A stretch of 64,000 bases of DNA from Lepturacanthus savala (GCA_030544235.1 CM060470.1:17136356-17200355); one strand, 5' to 3'. Counted from the first letter of the stretch, positions 1 to 10,459 are shown. Program-made: numbers and translations. The notes: generated from the sequence alone by a model not told the origin.

Positions 1-1052
1 GATGACACACAAATTTACATCAGTATATCACCAGGAGATCATAATCCAATACAAACACTGAGTAAATGCATTGAACAAATTAATGATTGGATGTGCCAGA
101 ACTTTCTCCAATTAAACAAAGATAAAACTGAGGTAATTGTTTTTGGAGCCAAGGCAGAACGATTGAAAGTCAGCGCTCATCTTCAATCAGCAATGTTAAA
201 GCCTACAAACCAAGCTAGAAATCTGGGTGTAGTTATGGACTCAGACTTGAATTTCAATAGTCACATAAAAAACGTTACAAAGTCAGCCTACTACCACCTG
301 AAGAATATATCAAGGATTAAAGGTCTTATGTCTCAGCAAGATTTGGAAAAGCTTGTCCATGCTTTTATCTTCAGTAGACTAGACTACTGCAACGGGGTCT
401 TTAAAGGCTTCTCTAAAAAGTCAATCAGACAGCTGCAGCTGATTCAAAATGCTGCCGCTCGAGTCCTGACTAGGACTAAAAAAGTAGACCAGTTCTAAGG
501 TCCTTGCACTGGCTTCCTGTCTGCCAAAGAATTCACTTTAAAATACTCTTACTGGTCTATAAAGCCCTGAATGGTCTAGGGCCTAGGTATATTGCTGATC
601 TGCTGATCCCTTATGAACCATCCAGACCTCTTAGATCATCTGGATCAGGTCTGCTCTCTGTTCCTAGAGTCAGAACTAAACATGGAGAAGCAGCGTTCAG
701 TTTCTATGCCCCACAGATCTGGAACAAACTCCCAGAGACCTGCAGGTCTGCCGCAACTCTCACTGCTTTTAAATCACAGCTGAAGACTTTTCTGTTCAAT
801 GCTGCCTACTGCTAATATCATTCTTAATTACTCTGCACTGTACTGTAACTTGTTCTTTGTTTTAATTTCAAAGTTATAAATTTTAATTCTTAATTTTTAT
901 TTCTTATTTTTATTTTATATTATATCTATTTTTTTATTTTAATCAACTGTTTTAAATTGTATCTTGATGCTTTTAATGTTTTATGTAAAGCACTTTGAAT
1001 TACCTTGTTGTTGAAATGTGCTATACAAATAAACTTGCCTTGCCTTGCCAAA
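1..1052 (+). mobile_element. L2-like LINE, 3' end of reverse transcriptase ORF and 3' tail
   Basis: The window opens inside the reverse transcriptase active-site motif (DDTQIYI, the last residues of a YADD box). The frame continues through NFLQLNKDKTEVIVFG, NLGVVMDSDLNFNSHI and RLDYCNGVFKG, then through HWLPVCQRIHFKILLLVYKA and WNKLPETCRSAATLTAFKSQ, the typical C-terminal block of fish L2/CR1-type LINEs. The frame breaks near base 485 (a one-base loss): the part up to 498 and the part from about 492 to 815 are in different frames, so this copy is dead. A tail follows with AATAAA (1028-1033) and a short TTGCC repeat (1035-1051), a normal LINE 3' end. Assignment to L2 rather than a close relative is from memory of the family. 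Confidence 0.85.
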
Positions 1053-2060
1053 AGTGCTGCGTGGGTCAAACTATATGAAGCAGTAAATAAAGATGACACA
1101 AGTGCAGGTTATGTTATTTGCAAATGTGCAAAGCTGTCTATGTAAATCTGACATGGTGCATCATGTGTTAAACCATAAACCAGGTTATCCTATGGACTTT
1201 TGCCTTTAAATATATCAGTATACTTTCAAGAGCAAATAGATTGTGTGTGGATGATGTGTTTTGTGATGCAGTTGCGGAGGAAATAATAGGCCGTCCGCAC
1301 ATCTCTAGCGTGATAGCATCATATTGATCTTTAAATAGCATTGAAAGCATCCTCTTCCTTCGGTAGAAATAAAAGCAGCTCACAAAGTAACAGTTACCTG
1401 GCAGTTGGAAGGTCACGAGTTCGCCTGCTCGCTTGTAACTCAAGCTGTTGACCTAAAGCTGCAGTGATGGCAGATCCGTGTGATGTAATTCAAAAGGGAT
1501 CAATGCCTAATAAAGGAGAGTGGTGGAGGGCACAGATATGACACAAGATCCGTATCAGCACCATGTAGCAGCACACACGTAGGAATGTAGATCACTCAGG
1601 AATATAGCTGAAATATAGCTAAATAAATAAAGCTACCCTGACTTCTGTTAACAAAGTTATGTAATTATTATTGGTAGGACATTTATGTGTTAGTTATAAT
1701 TAATTAATTACAAAGTAAATAATGCATTATGAGTATTATGAACGCATTTTAACGCAGTTTATACATCACCATCGCATGGTAGGACAGTTATAATGTATAT
1801 ATAAATGGTAATAGCACCGCATCATATTTGGCACACAAATATAAAGAAAAGTATAATAATTTTATTTTAATATATTAAAATCTCCAACTGAAAAAGAACT
1901 AAGATTAGTTTTTTTTCCCCTCTGAAAAGCAGAGTGAAGCATAAAGTAGCCTCAAATAGACATACTCCAAGTAAAATATAGGTAGTTAATATCAACCACT
2001 GATATCCAGCCTTCTAAAACAGAGACAGACGCTGCATGTTACATTTCGTGATATAAATTA
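1053..2060. other. No gene seen; unrecognised AT-rich DNA
   Basis: About 1 kb between the LINE tail and the presumed tmeff2 3' UTR. I see no open frame with protein-like content, no repeat I recognise and no microsatellite. If the tmeff2 polyadenylation site at 2061-2066 is wrong, part of this may be 3' UTR. Confidence 0.5.
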
Positions 2061-2238
2061 TTTATTTACATTTACAGAAAAATGACCCCATCAAGACAAC
2101 GTAGTAATAACTATTGGAAATAGAACCCAAGATACAGTAGCTGACGTCATTGTCACAACCGAACAGAGAGCTCTATAATAACATTGTGCCCTCTGTCAAA
2201 GGTCTCCTATAACACAAGGTGCAAGGCATCACGTGTAG

Positions 2239-2284
2239 CCCCCCGAAATCCCCACCCACCCACCCACACCTCCCCCCTCCCCAG
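2239..2284 (-). other. Potential G-quadruplex in tmeff2 3' UTR
   Basis: On the sense (minus) strand, bases 2265-2250 read GGGTGGGTGGGTGGGG: four G-runs separated by single T loops, the pattern expected of a very stable parallel quadruplex. More G-runs flank it on the same strand. If transcribed in the tmeff2 3' UTR it could form in the mRNA. Function is not shown by the sequence. Confidence 0.6.
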
Positions 2285-2856
2285 ACCCCACAAAACACAC
2301 CTCACTTTAAAGCCCGTTTACCCTGCTTTGCACTAACCCCGGTTTGCTTTTTACCCCTCATCTACAAATGAGACACCGGCTAGTCCGCCTCTACCAAAGC
2401 TCACACATCTAATACACGCTCACGCACACACAGACACACACGCACATACTCACATTCAGTACACCCTACATCCCCCCATCCCTCCTCCCCGCACACACAC
2501 ACCCATGCGCGCGCACACACTCATGGTACTCAGAAAAAACCCTGGGCGTAAGTGACAAGGTTCAAAAGTGACACATCAGCAACTGATGACAACATTATCC
2601 ACGCGTGAGTCTCACACTAACATGTGCGCCGGTGGCGACGCCTTTAACTCCGCCGCCCTCCTCCTCCCTCCACACCTGGGGGAGGGGGGTCGTCCTTGAA
2701 GTTCATATTTGGGAGGAGGGAGGGTGAGGAGTGAGGGGAAGCAAATCCTAATTTTTTTTTCCTTTTTTTTTTTCTTTAGAGATTGGTCTACAAGGGAAGA
2801 ACATTTAACGCCACAGCGCTCCACTAACGTGGAGAAAGGGGGGGATTCTGTCCGGG

Positions 2857-2878
2857 GTGTGTGTGTGTGTGTGTGTGT
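2857..2878. repeat. (GT)n microsatellite, CA in tmeff2 sense
   Basis: Eleven GT units on the plus strand. In the tmeff2 mRNA it reads CA and begins six bases after the stop codon. Confidence 0.9.
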
Positions 2879-2884
2879 CTGGGC

Positions 2885-2981
2885 TCAGATAAGACGAGTG
2901 GAGGCGCGCATTGTGTTCTCTGAGCTGAAGTGGACGTTGTTCTGCTTCTGACGGTTGATCCTGTTGGTCCGTGGGCACTTC
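2885..2981 (-). CDS. tmeff2: tmeff2 last coding exon: cytoplasmic tail and stop
   Basis: On the minus strand a strong acceptor (pyrimidine-rich, ending CCACTACAG) precedes one base that completes an Arg codon. Then come 31 residues beginning KCPRTNRINRQKQNN and ending NTMRASTRLI, followed by TGA at 2887-2885. This matches the vertebrate TMEFF2 tail closely (KCPRSNRI..., ...TRASTRLI) and clearly differs from TMEFF1, which ends differently. The tail is basic next to the membrane. The one-base start phase fits the AG left by the upstream transmembrane exon at 4932-5090. The reading frame is too short for simple ORF detection and was found by splice-site and protein similarity. Confidence 0.95.
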
Positions 2982-3165
2982 CTGTAGTGGGGCAGAAGGA
3001 GGAAGAGTGTAAAAACTCACTGAGGTTATACATTTTTACACATTTAGTGTTTTCCATGAAAAGTCATGCTTTTATTTACCACCATGAGTTATAAAATGAA
3101 TAGAAAATATAGTCAAGATTTAATGAAATAATGATCTGTATTTGAAATATGTTTTCCTTCCTTGC

Positions 3166-3462
3166 TTCTGTAACCAGCTAAACTGTTTTCAGCTGCTAAC
3201 ATGATCACACAAGGCTTTTCTAATCATCCATTAGCCTTCTGACGCAATGAGCAAACATATTGTACCATTAGAACACTGGAGTGATAGTTGCTGGAAATGC
3301 GCCTCTATACACCTATGTAGATATTGCACCAAAACATTTGCAGCTAAAATTGTCATTTACCACATTAGCAACGTATATAGTTATTTCTGATTAGTTTAAA
3401 GTTATCTTCTTTGAAAAAAAACAATGCTTTTCTTTAAAACAAAGAAAATTTCTTGGGTTAGC
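3166..3462 (-). mobile_element. Tc1-like transposon fragment (terminal region)
   Basis: The reverse complement of this stretch aligns by eye with the Tc1-like element that starts at 63729, through shared blocks such as ATCTACATAGGTGTATA and CAGCAACTATCACTCCAGTG. It also continues past the point where the other copy is cut by the window end (sequence related to AACCAGCTAAACTGTTTTCAGCTG). No transposase frame remains. Confidence 0.75.
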
Positions 3463-4562
3463 TAACCAAATTATATAGACGTAGGCATACGATTATATTG
3501 GAAAATGTAATTGATATTGTCTAAATATGAATATATAGGTGTGTGTATGTGTAGATATATCGGCCTACACACATGCAGGAGTGTGTTTATAAAATACTGT
3601 TTAGAACATGTAATGTGTCAATGTGTCAATCATATAATATTTTGTTTTTTATTAGAATTAATGTTTTATTTATTGAATTATTTATTTATAGATAATTTTA
3701 TTCTTTCCTTTTCCCTTATCATTTGATAAATGATTTGCAATAAAAGTAAGAAAAACGGACATTAGTAAAAAAAGACATTAGTAAAATATTGAGCTGAATG
3801 AAATGAGTGATAATTCCACAAATAATGAAAATAAAAATCCTCCTCTCCCTATCTGTACTCCATCAAATTACATGAGGTCACCCGAGGCCTCGTTTATGCT
3901 CGTGACTGAATCGTTTTGCTAATTGAGTTTGAAAAGGTCAGAACAGGTGAGATCAGTTACTTAGCATTTTGAAAGCCAGTGTTATCCAGCGTGAATCCAT
4001 GCTGATATGTGAGCTCCAGGTGTTTTAGAATCCTGCAAATAGTTCCATTGTCTATGTGTGTACAATCGAGAAAAACTGTAATGTGAGGCGTTTTTTACAA
4101 AGTTTCCAGACACAGAGTTTACATAGACATCTTACATTGCTGTTTTAAAACCCAGCGCTTTATGGATAACACATGAAACTCCAGCAACAATCATAAAACA
4201 CAATAATAACCTATAGCTCACTTGGGCCCGACTCAGACAGATCAGTGAGTCACAGTGTCAATTAAGTCCTTCAGGTTATACTATTTCTCCAATATACTCA
4301 GACGGGTAAAATAAATTTTAAAAGAACTATTTCTCTATATATCGTTTTTGCTTTAAAATGATACTGTGGAGCAGCAGTACACGTTAAATATATTCTTGAC
4401 ATAATTCTGTCTTCTCTCCCTTATCTTCTCTCCTTAGCCTCTCACCTCCTTTACAGCTGCTCTCCTTGTGGTTTTCCTGCTCGCCTTCTTTGCTCAGAGG
4501 AGCAGTTTCTGTGTTGGTCTGGACTGAAAACTCTTAAAATTTGTATTAGGTGTCATAAAATG

Positions 4563-4563
<1 letters not shown>

Positions 4564-4602
<39 letters not shown>
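4564..4602. repeat. (TA)n microsatellite
   Basis: Uninterrupted TA tract inside the last tmeff2 intron. Confidence 0.95.
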
Positions 4603-4604
<2 letters not shown>

Positions 4605-4714
4605 TGTCTGTGGTGTTCGCTGTGAATACAAATCACCTGCTCAAAGTATGTATGCTTGTCTACACTGATTTTGTTCTGTACCTGTGCTCTTACACATTGC
4701 CCGGTCATGGTAGA

Positions 4715-4717
<3 letters not shown>

Positions 4718-4757
<40 letters not shown>
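4718..4757. repeat. (GT)n microsatellite
   Basis: About 20 GT units; CA in the tmeff2 sense direction, 175 bases downstream of the transmembrane-exon donor. Confidence 0.95.
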
Positions 4758-4759
<2 letters not shown>

Positions 4760-4897
4760 TGTATGTGCGTGTGTCCACAGGGAAAGTGACAATGCTCTTT
4801 CTCCATTCGGTGCAAGCAAGGTGACCTTTCCTCCAGGCTCAGGAGCCCCAGAGCCACCAAATACACACAACATGGAAAACTATGTGATATTGTGATA

Positions 4898-4915
4898 TGT
4901 GTGTGTGTGTGTGTG
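4898..4915. repeat. (GT)9 microsatellite beside tmeff2 donor
   Basis: In tmeff2 sense this is (CA)9 and begins 16 bases after the donor of the transmembrane exon. It is complementary to the long sense GT tract just ahead of the same exon (5098-5180). Confidence 0.95.
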
Positions 4916-4931
4916 ATAGAGCATGACTCAC

Positions 4932-5090
4932 CTGGTAATGCAGAGCACCACCACACAGATGATGACCACCTGGAGTGCTCCAATGATAGAGGCAATGAGG
5001 ACGTAGTGCAGTTTGCCAGATCCTGGCACCACGTAGAGCACGTTGTACTCTTTGGTGTCACACTGGAGACCACTGAAACCCGAGTGACAG
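4932..5090 (-). CDS. tmeff2: tmeff2 exon: end of EGF-like module and transmembrane helix
   Basis: This 159-base exon begins with one base completing a Ser codon, then encodes CHSGFSGLQCD (the last two cysteines of the EGF-like module), the juxtamembrane TKEYNVLYVVPGSG, and a hydrophobic helix of about 23 residues (YVLIASIIGALQ...CVVVLCI) ending at Ile-Thr-Arg. The helix and CVVVLCITR match TMEFF2; TMEFF1 has a different helix ending. At the site where EGF-receptor ligands carry an essential Arg just before the last Cys, this copy has Gln (human TMEFF2 has His). Both splice phases are 2, so skipping the exon keeps frame. The acceptor has no pyrimidine tract; a long GT repeat stands there instead. 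Confidence 0.95.
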
Positions 5091-5096
5091 CTGGGA

Positions 5097-5097
<1 letters not shown>

Positions 5098-5180
<83 letters not shown>
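5098..5180. repeat. Long (CA)n microsatellite at tmeff2 acceptor
   Basis: About 41 perfect CA units, then imperfect repeat to 5189. In the tmeff2 pre-mRNA this is a GU tract ending eight bases before the transmembrane exon, in the position normally held by the polypyrimidine tract. Confidence 0.97.
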
Positions 5181-5186
<6 letters not shown>

Positions 5187-6944
5187 ACAGACACAAATAC
5201 ACAGCGAAAAGAAAGAGAAAGAAAGACAGTCATTCCTTTGCAGGGTTAAATACGTGTGTGTCTCGCTGAAAGGTGCACCTGTTTGATGAAGACGCTGCAC
5301 CGGAACAATGCGTCTGTGTGACGGCTGTAAACTGCTTTTTCTGCTCCGCGTTAGAAAGAACATGACTGATGGGCTTCCAGTGAGCCGAGGAGATGGAGAG
5401 AGAGAGAGAGCAGCTACATTTGAAAACACATAATTCGTGTTTCTTTTTTTTTTTTTTTTTTGTTCCTCTATTCAAACCGCACTCAGAGCTGCCAAAGCCA
5501 CGCACTCTATCACAGGGGTTTTTGCACGTCAGTAGCCACGTATTCAGCGGCCAAGGCCGAATACAATTTGCTTCAACGTAATAAGTACGTGACTAATAAC
5601 GTACATCAGCCTGTGTCATAAATTGAATGTAAATAATGTGCTGCGGGGGCCACATAATTAAAGTGGGACACGGCCCGATCATGCACACCCCATCTGTCAC
5701 TGTGCTGTATATTAAAACTAAAGCAATGCATTCAATCAAGTTGTGCTTGTCACCTAACGGATGGTTTATTGATGGAAAAGAACAAGTTCATATAACATGT
5801 TTGACCACGCATGAAGGGATTAAAAGTGTTTATAGCAGCTTTGAATGGCCTCAAATGAAGGCAAGTCTTTAAATCTTGCATGTTACAGCCATTATAGATG
5901 TTTTGGCTGCTGCTTATTTTCTGTGAACTTGTTGTAGTTATCTCTTTTGAGCACTTGGTGGTGTACGGATGTAGGAGGATGAGCTCAAGTGAAGGAGACA
6001 GGGATGAGAAAACAGTGTTTGATTGTGCAACCATGCACGACTGTTTGTATGTTGCTTTTTTTCGGGGGGGGATAAACAGGCTAAAATGTTACAGATGTAC
6101 AGTAAAGAAGAAGAAGTATTGAAAGTAAAAGTACTTCACTGTAATCCTGTAAGTGAGAAAGAAAGCAGTCAGAGGTTTGAAGGATTTATTCTCAGCGTTA
6201 ATGCATCACTGGAAGCAGGAAGCTGTGCAGATTTGAAACCAAAACAGTAGGAGATGATACTTACCCTAGTATCTCTACTTCTACCTCCGACACCTGTGGT
6301 CCTATATTATGCTGCAAATAGCAACTTTTATGGCTTTCTTAATATTTGTGTGCTTTATATTCGTATACAGGATTTATAATCTAAATTAAATTTCTTTATG
6401 ATAGATAATAATCTTGGGATTATATGAAAAAAAACAAAAAAAAAAAAGGTTCCAAGAACAGCCCACTGTCACAATCCATTTCTTTTAGACTTCCAAGTGA
6501 ATGACCTGACTTTCATTTGGTGAGTTAAAGTTTGCAATCTACAGGAGCAATGTCGAGGAGACACTGCAAAATAGGAGGATGTCCTGAAAAACAACCAACA
6601 CGTCAAGCTTCACTGAGCAGGAAGACTTCTCTCTGCCTGTCTCTGCCCGGCCTGAGCTTCATTCCCAGTGCTGCACCCTGAGGTGGTGTCTGCTATGAGC
6701 TTTTAGTTCCCATATATATACAGTATATATATGTACACTGGGGTAATTTTTGTCAGAAAAAAAATGTTAGAAAAATGCATGATATGGGTACAAAGATTCA
6801 TTCATTCCCATATTCCTATATTTGAACTTTCATACATATACATACTTATCCTACATAAATATATTTTCCTTTAACATACATACATTTACTTTTATAATTA
6901 TGTGAGAAAAAATTATATCAATGTCTGTGTTCCAGTATATAAGT

Positions 6945-7225
6945 ACAGAAGTGAAAATCTATGAACATGAGGGAAAATGTCAAAATATAAGTGAAAGTAT
7001 ATCAATGAGTGAGTGAAAATCTATAAACGAGAGTGAAAATATATGAACTTGTGTGCAAAAATGTATAAATTAGAGTGAAAATACACGAATGTGTGAGGGA
7101 AATATGTATAAATATGAGAGTGAAAACATATGAACATGTAAGCAAAAATGTTTTAGAATGGAAGTATGTGAACATGAGAGTGAAACATGAGAGTGAAACT
7201 GTAAATATAAGAGTGAGTGCAAGTT
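6945..7225. repeat. Degenerate minisatellite, unit about 25-35 bases
   Basis: Diverged repeats of a unit resembling GAGTGAAAATATATGAACAT, recurring about ten times with variable spacing (for example 7029, 7073, 7119, 7169). Open frames across it are by-products of the repeat. Confidence 0.7.
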
Positions 7226-7440
7226 GATAAAAATGCATTAAATTAAAGTGCTGTGACAAAGTATTAAGACTTTGTTTCATTACTTTTTTTCAAACACTCT
7301 CTTTTTAAACGCTTCATTGTGTAGAACAAGCTGGAAGTGTCTGGGAGTTGGCACGGCTGAACAGTTCACTGTGTGATTTCACTCTGTGTGAATGTTGGGC
7401 CGTCGAACGCAGCCTTCTCACGCCTGATGTCCGATGAAAG

Positions 7441-7460
7441 GTGTGTGTGTGTGTGTGTGT
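7441..7460. repeat. (GT)10 microsatellite
   Basis: Short perfect GT tract in the intron. Confidence 0.9.
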
Positions 7461-7908
7461 ACATAAGTGCGCCGTGATCACCTTGTTAATTCAGAGTTTC
7501 CACACAATTAACATTTACTACCCACATAGCAACTGTCTCCGTTTACCCTTCTGTCAACGCACCAATTTCACATCAATTTCAGACGACTGAAACACTGAAA
7601 TATGTTGAGATCAGCACCGAGATCGACCTCTTCTCATTCTGAAGGACTTTATCATCTACACTATCTGACATGTCGTTGTCGTCTTCTAGAGCATTTTGTT
7701 GTTTTTTGTGATTGTTTTTGTGTCACATATTGAGGACGTTTCTTAGTTTATATGTAATAATAAAATAAGTATGTATTCAAAAATTCGGTTAATGATGCAT
7801 CCAGCTTGACAATTGTAACTCTTCTCCCCTGCAGAACATGAACAGTTTTGGGTATCTGGATTCTGATATTTATTGACTTCAGGTTGGAAGCACATTTGTG
7901 TTTCTGTA

Positions 7909-8177
7909 GAGCTGCAACAGTTTAAATCAATTAGTTTCCAACTATCACGTTAATCGTCAACTACTTTGTCAATCGATTCATTGATTTGAGTCATTTTTAA
8001 AAAGAAAATGCCCCAATTCTCTTGTTCCAGCTTCTCAACTGATTATTTTCTGGTTTCTTTAGTCTCTCATAAAAGTAAAATGATGATCTTTGGGTTGTGG
8101 ACGGTGGTCCACAATTAATCATTTCCCTAATTGGTAGATTAATCAACTATCAGAATAGTCTTTAGTTGCAGCCCTAC
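7909..8177 (+). repeat. Dispersed 'TTCTGGTTTCTTTAGTC' repeat, copy 1
   Basis: One of about ten copies here of a fish interspersed repeat of 270-335 bases. Its ends are short imperfect inverted repeats containing GTTGCAGC and ATTAATCGATTAG-like words, and its core contains TTATTTTCTGGTTTCTTTAG and ATGATCTTTGGGTTGTGGAC. No coding capacity; probably a MITE or SINE-like element, class not determined. Confidence 0.8.
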
Positions 8178-8345
8178 TATTTAATACTTCTACTCCACAT
8201 GTACTTTTTTATGATGTAATATTTGCATAATACATAACCAAAGGTGTTTAGTCACTAAGTACAAATACTTAATTACCTTATTTAAGCAGAAACTTTGTGT
8301 ATCTATACTTTACTGGAGTCATTATTTTTCAGTCAACTTTTTACA
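8170..8345. repeat. Dispersed 'TACTTCTACTCC' repeat fragment
   Basis: Matches, in part, the block at 14487-14915 and 50805-50900 (runs of TACTTTTACT-like and ATTTACT-like words around AATATTGTACTTTCTACTC). It directly abuts copy 1 of the other dispersed repeat. Non-coding fish repeat; class unknown. Confidence 0.5.
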
Positions 8346-8674
8346 AATGCTCCTTACATTTTCACTTCTACTCCTTAAATTAAAAACAAAAAAAAAATGC
8401 CTCTTACTCTTATTTCATTTCAGCTTGCTGCCATGAAAGCTTTTTAACCCAAAACAATTTTCTGCCAGAAAGTGCATTATCTGACCTGCTCTCTTTTTCC
8501 AGTTAAAATGCTTTTAAAAGGACAATGCAACGCATGAAACATCGTTTCATTTACCAAAAAGTGAATACAGCTCATACATTGGGAGCTAATGGTTGTTTTT
8601 GCCTAAAGAACACTTGTTCTCATTCTTGGTGTAACTGTATGTCATATATAATAGATTTTAAATAGATGATCTTT

Positions 8675-8815
8675 CAGTTATGGACTGTTGAATCTGAACA
8701 AAAAACAGACATTTTAACTTTAATCTTCAATTTTGGGAAGCAGTGACCAACATTTTACACCATTTTATGAACCAAACAACTCATCGTTTAATTGTTTCGA
8801 TTAGATTAAACGATG
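8675..8815 (+). repeat. Dispersed 'TTCTGGTTTCTTTAGTC' repeat, partial copy 2
   Basis: Only the distal half is present: the ATGGACTGTTG word followed by TTTTGGGAAGCAGTGACCAA and the ACCAAACAACTCATCG end. Confidence 0.55.
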
Positions 8816-8929
8816 GCCAGGTAACCTGCTTTAGCCGTTTTATCTGAAAATACAAACATCATGGCAAAAATAGGAGAAACTATGGTTTTGAAAACTTGAT
8901 TTCTGAGTTCAAATAAGCTGCCAAGCAGC

Positions 8930-9075
8930 GCGAGGCAGGTTCTTGTCATGAAAGGCCGTATTGATTTTGTCAGATGCCTTTGTAATCATCGCCGTCATCT
9001 GATTACAGCGGCCCAGATGTTCCCTGATTGCCTGATTAAATCGCTGCATTCGTGATGCACGAGCACGCCCTCGTT
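8930..9075. other. Possible conserved non-coding element
   Basis: A non-repetitive, more G/C-balanced block in the AT-rich intron. It contains a perfect 8-base inverted pair TGTAATCA (8981-8988) and TGATTACA (9000-9007), a homeodomain-type site pair. Conservation cannot be seen from one sequence. Confidence 0.25.
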
Positions 9076-9272
9076 TTACATCATTGTTGTTTGTTCACTT
9101 GTTTGACAAAAAGCAGACAAATTATGTAAATGTGACTTTTTTTTTTTTTTTTGGTACCAGATGTTGGCTGTAATCAACGTTTTTTGTTGTTTGCTGACCT
9201 AACGAGGATGAAGAACAAAATTGCTTTTTTTTTTACTCTTTTTTCCCTTTTGTTCAGGCATTGATATACAGT

Positions 9273-9785
9273 ACAGGCCGAAAGTTTGGACACAGCTTCT
9301 CAATCAATGTGTTTTCTTTACTTTCATGACTATTTACATTGTAGATTCTCACTGAAGGCATCAAAACTATGAATGAACACATGTTTATGGATTTATGTAC
9401 TTAACAAAGAAAAGGTGAAATAACTGAAAACATGTTTTATCTTCTAGTTTCTTTAAAATAGCCAACCTTTGCTCTGATTACTGCTTTGCACACTCTTGGT
9501 GTACTTGGTATACTCTTGGTAGTCACCTGAAATGGTTTCCACTTCATAGTTGTGCCTTATCAGGGTTAATTAATGGAATTTCTTGCTTTATCGATCAGAG
9601 CAAAGAGTGGCTATTTTGAAGAAACTAAAACATGTTTTAAGTTATTTCACAAGTACATAACTACACATGTATTCATTCATAGTTTTGATGCCTTCAGTGA
9701 GAATCTACAATGTAAATAGTCATGAAAATAAAGTAAACACATGATTGAGAAGCTGTTTCCAAACCTCTTTTGGCCGCTTTTGGCC

Positions 9786-9788
<3 letters not shown>
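9273..9788. mobile_element. Tc1-like MITE with long terminal inverted repeats
   Basis: The left arm (about 9276-9480) and right arm (about 9590-9786) are imperfect reverse complements. Shared words include TTTACATTGTAGATTCTCAC and ATCAAAACTATGAATGAACA read inwards from each end. The short centre still resembles the Tc1 flank (AGTCACCTGAAATGGTTT, TTATCAGGGTTAATTAATGG), but the transposase gene is gone. Total about 515 bases, a typical internally deleted Tc1/mariner copy of fish genomes. Confidence 0.85.

Positions 9789-9850
<62 letters not shown>
9789..9850. repeat. (AT)31 microsatellite
   Basis: Perfect AT tract immediately after the MITE's right end. Confidence 0.97.
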
Positions 9851-9853
<3 letters not shown>

Positions 9854-9949
9854 AAATGTGCTCTGTCTTCATATTTCAACAGCACTTTCTCGTTTATCCT
9901 GCTTAAGGATACAGTCTGAGAAAGCCAGACAGTCACAGGAGAATGTGTG

Positions 9950-9951
<2 letters not shown>

Positions 9952-10020
<69 letters not shown>
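9952..10020. repeat. (GT)n microsatellite
   Basis: About 35 perfect units; complementary to the CA array at 10200-10299, 180 bases away. Confidence 0.97.
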
Positions 10021-10030
<10 letters not shown>

Positions 10031-10196
10031 CAGACAGAGGGCGCATAATGGAATAATGGAGATGATCTTTGTCCTCAGAGATGAGCTAAAATGGTACTCC
10101 TTGTTAATCTCTCTCCTTTCCCCCTCCTCCATCTCCTCTTCTTTATCTGCTTTTTTCATGTCTCTGGGGAGGTTGTTACCCACCGACAACCTGAAC

Positions 10197-10199
<3 letters not shown>

Positions 10200-10291
<92 letters not shown>

Positions 10292-10299
10292 ACACACAC
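10200..10299. repeat. (CA)n microsatellite
   Basis: About 50 units with single interruptions near 10202 and 10287. Confidence 0.97.
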
Positions 10300-10440
10300 T
10301 CTCCATCCCCTTGACCTGACAGGTTTTGAGGTGAGACTGTGCTGTTTCCACACGCGTGCATACTCGTCACACAAGTACATCGCTCCTGCAGACACCTCTG
10401 TGTCTCCCCTCCTGATGAGGATGCGGCGTGTAATTCCCCG

Positions 10441-10459
10441 CGGCCACCAGGGGGCAGCA
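10441..10459 (+). promoter_or_regulatory. CTCF-type binding motif
   Basis: CGGCCACCAGGGGGCAGCA matches the long CTCF consensus YGRCCASYAGRKGGCRSYR at all 19 positions, plus orientation. It sits in a G/C-richer patch of the intron. Binding is inferred from the motif only. Confidence 0.55.

Larger units (their letters stand above)
2061..2884 (-). other. tmeff2: tmeff2 3' untranslated region (probable)
   Basis: Lies directly downstream of the tmeff2 stop codon on the minus strand. In the sense direction it starts with a CA repeat six bases after the stop, then an A-rich tract (2748-2772), GT- and G-rich stretches (2225-2530), and reaches an AATAAA on the minus strand at 2066-2061. That signal is the first convincing candidate I saw, but the 3' end is an inference; an alternative further down is possible. 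The region is markedly more G/C-rich and lower in complexity than the flanking intron. Confidence 0.5.
2982..4931 (-). other. tmeff2: tmeff2 intron between transmembrane and tail exons
   Basis: Phase-2 intron of 1950 bases with donor GTGAGT and acceptor CAG. It holds a reverse-oriented Tc1-like fragment (3166-3462), an AT tract (4564-4602), and sense-strand CA tracts at 4718-4757 and 4898-4915. The latter lies 16 bases after the donor. No other gene seen. Confidence 0.85.

Noticed and set aside
5098..5180. Direct-repeat array resembling a CRISPR or satellite
   Set aside because: A plain dinucleotide microsatellite without spacers, in a vertebrate genome.
4553..5429. Open frames of 60-165 residues made of Val-Cys, Thr-His, Ile-Tyr or Tyr-Ile repeats around the microsatellites (also at 9694-10395, 46762-47142, 59009-59278, 63337-63657)
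   Set aside because: They are translations of CA/GT and AT tracts. Only the part of the minus-strand frame from 5090 down to 4932 is a real exon.
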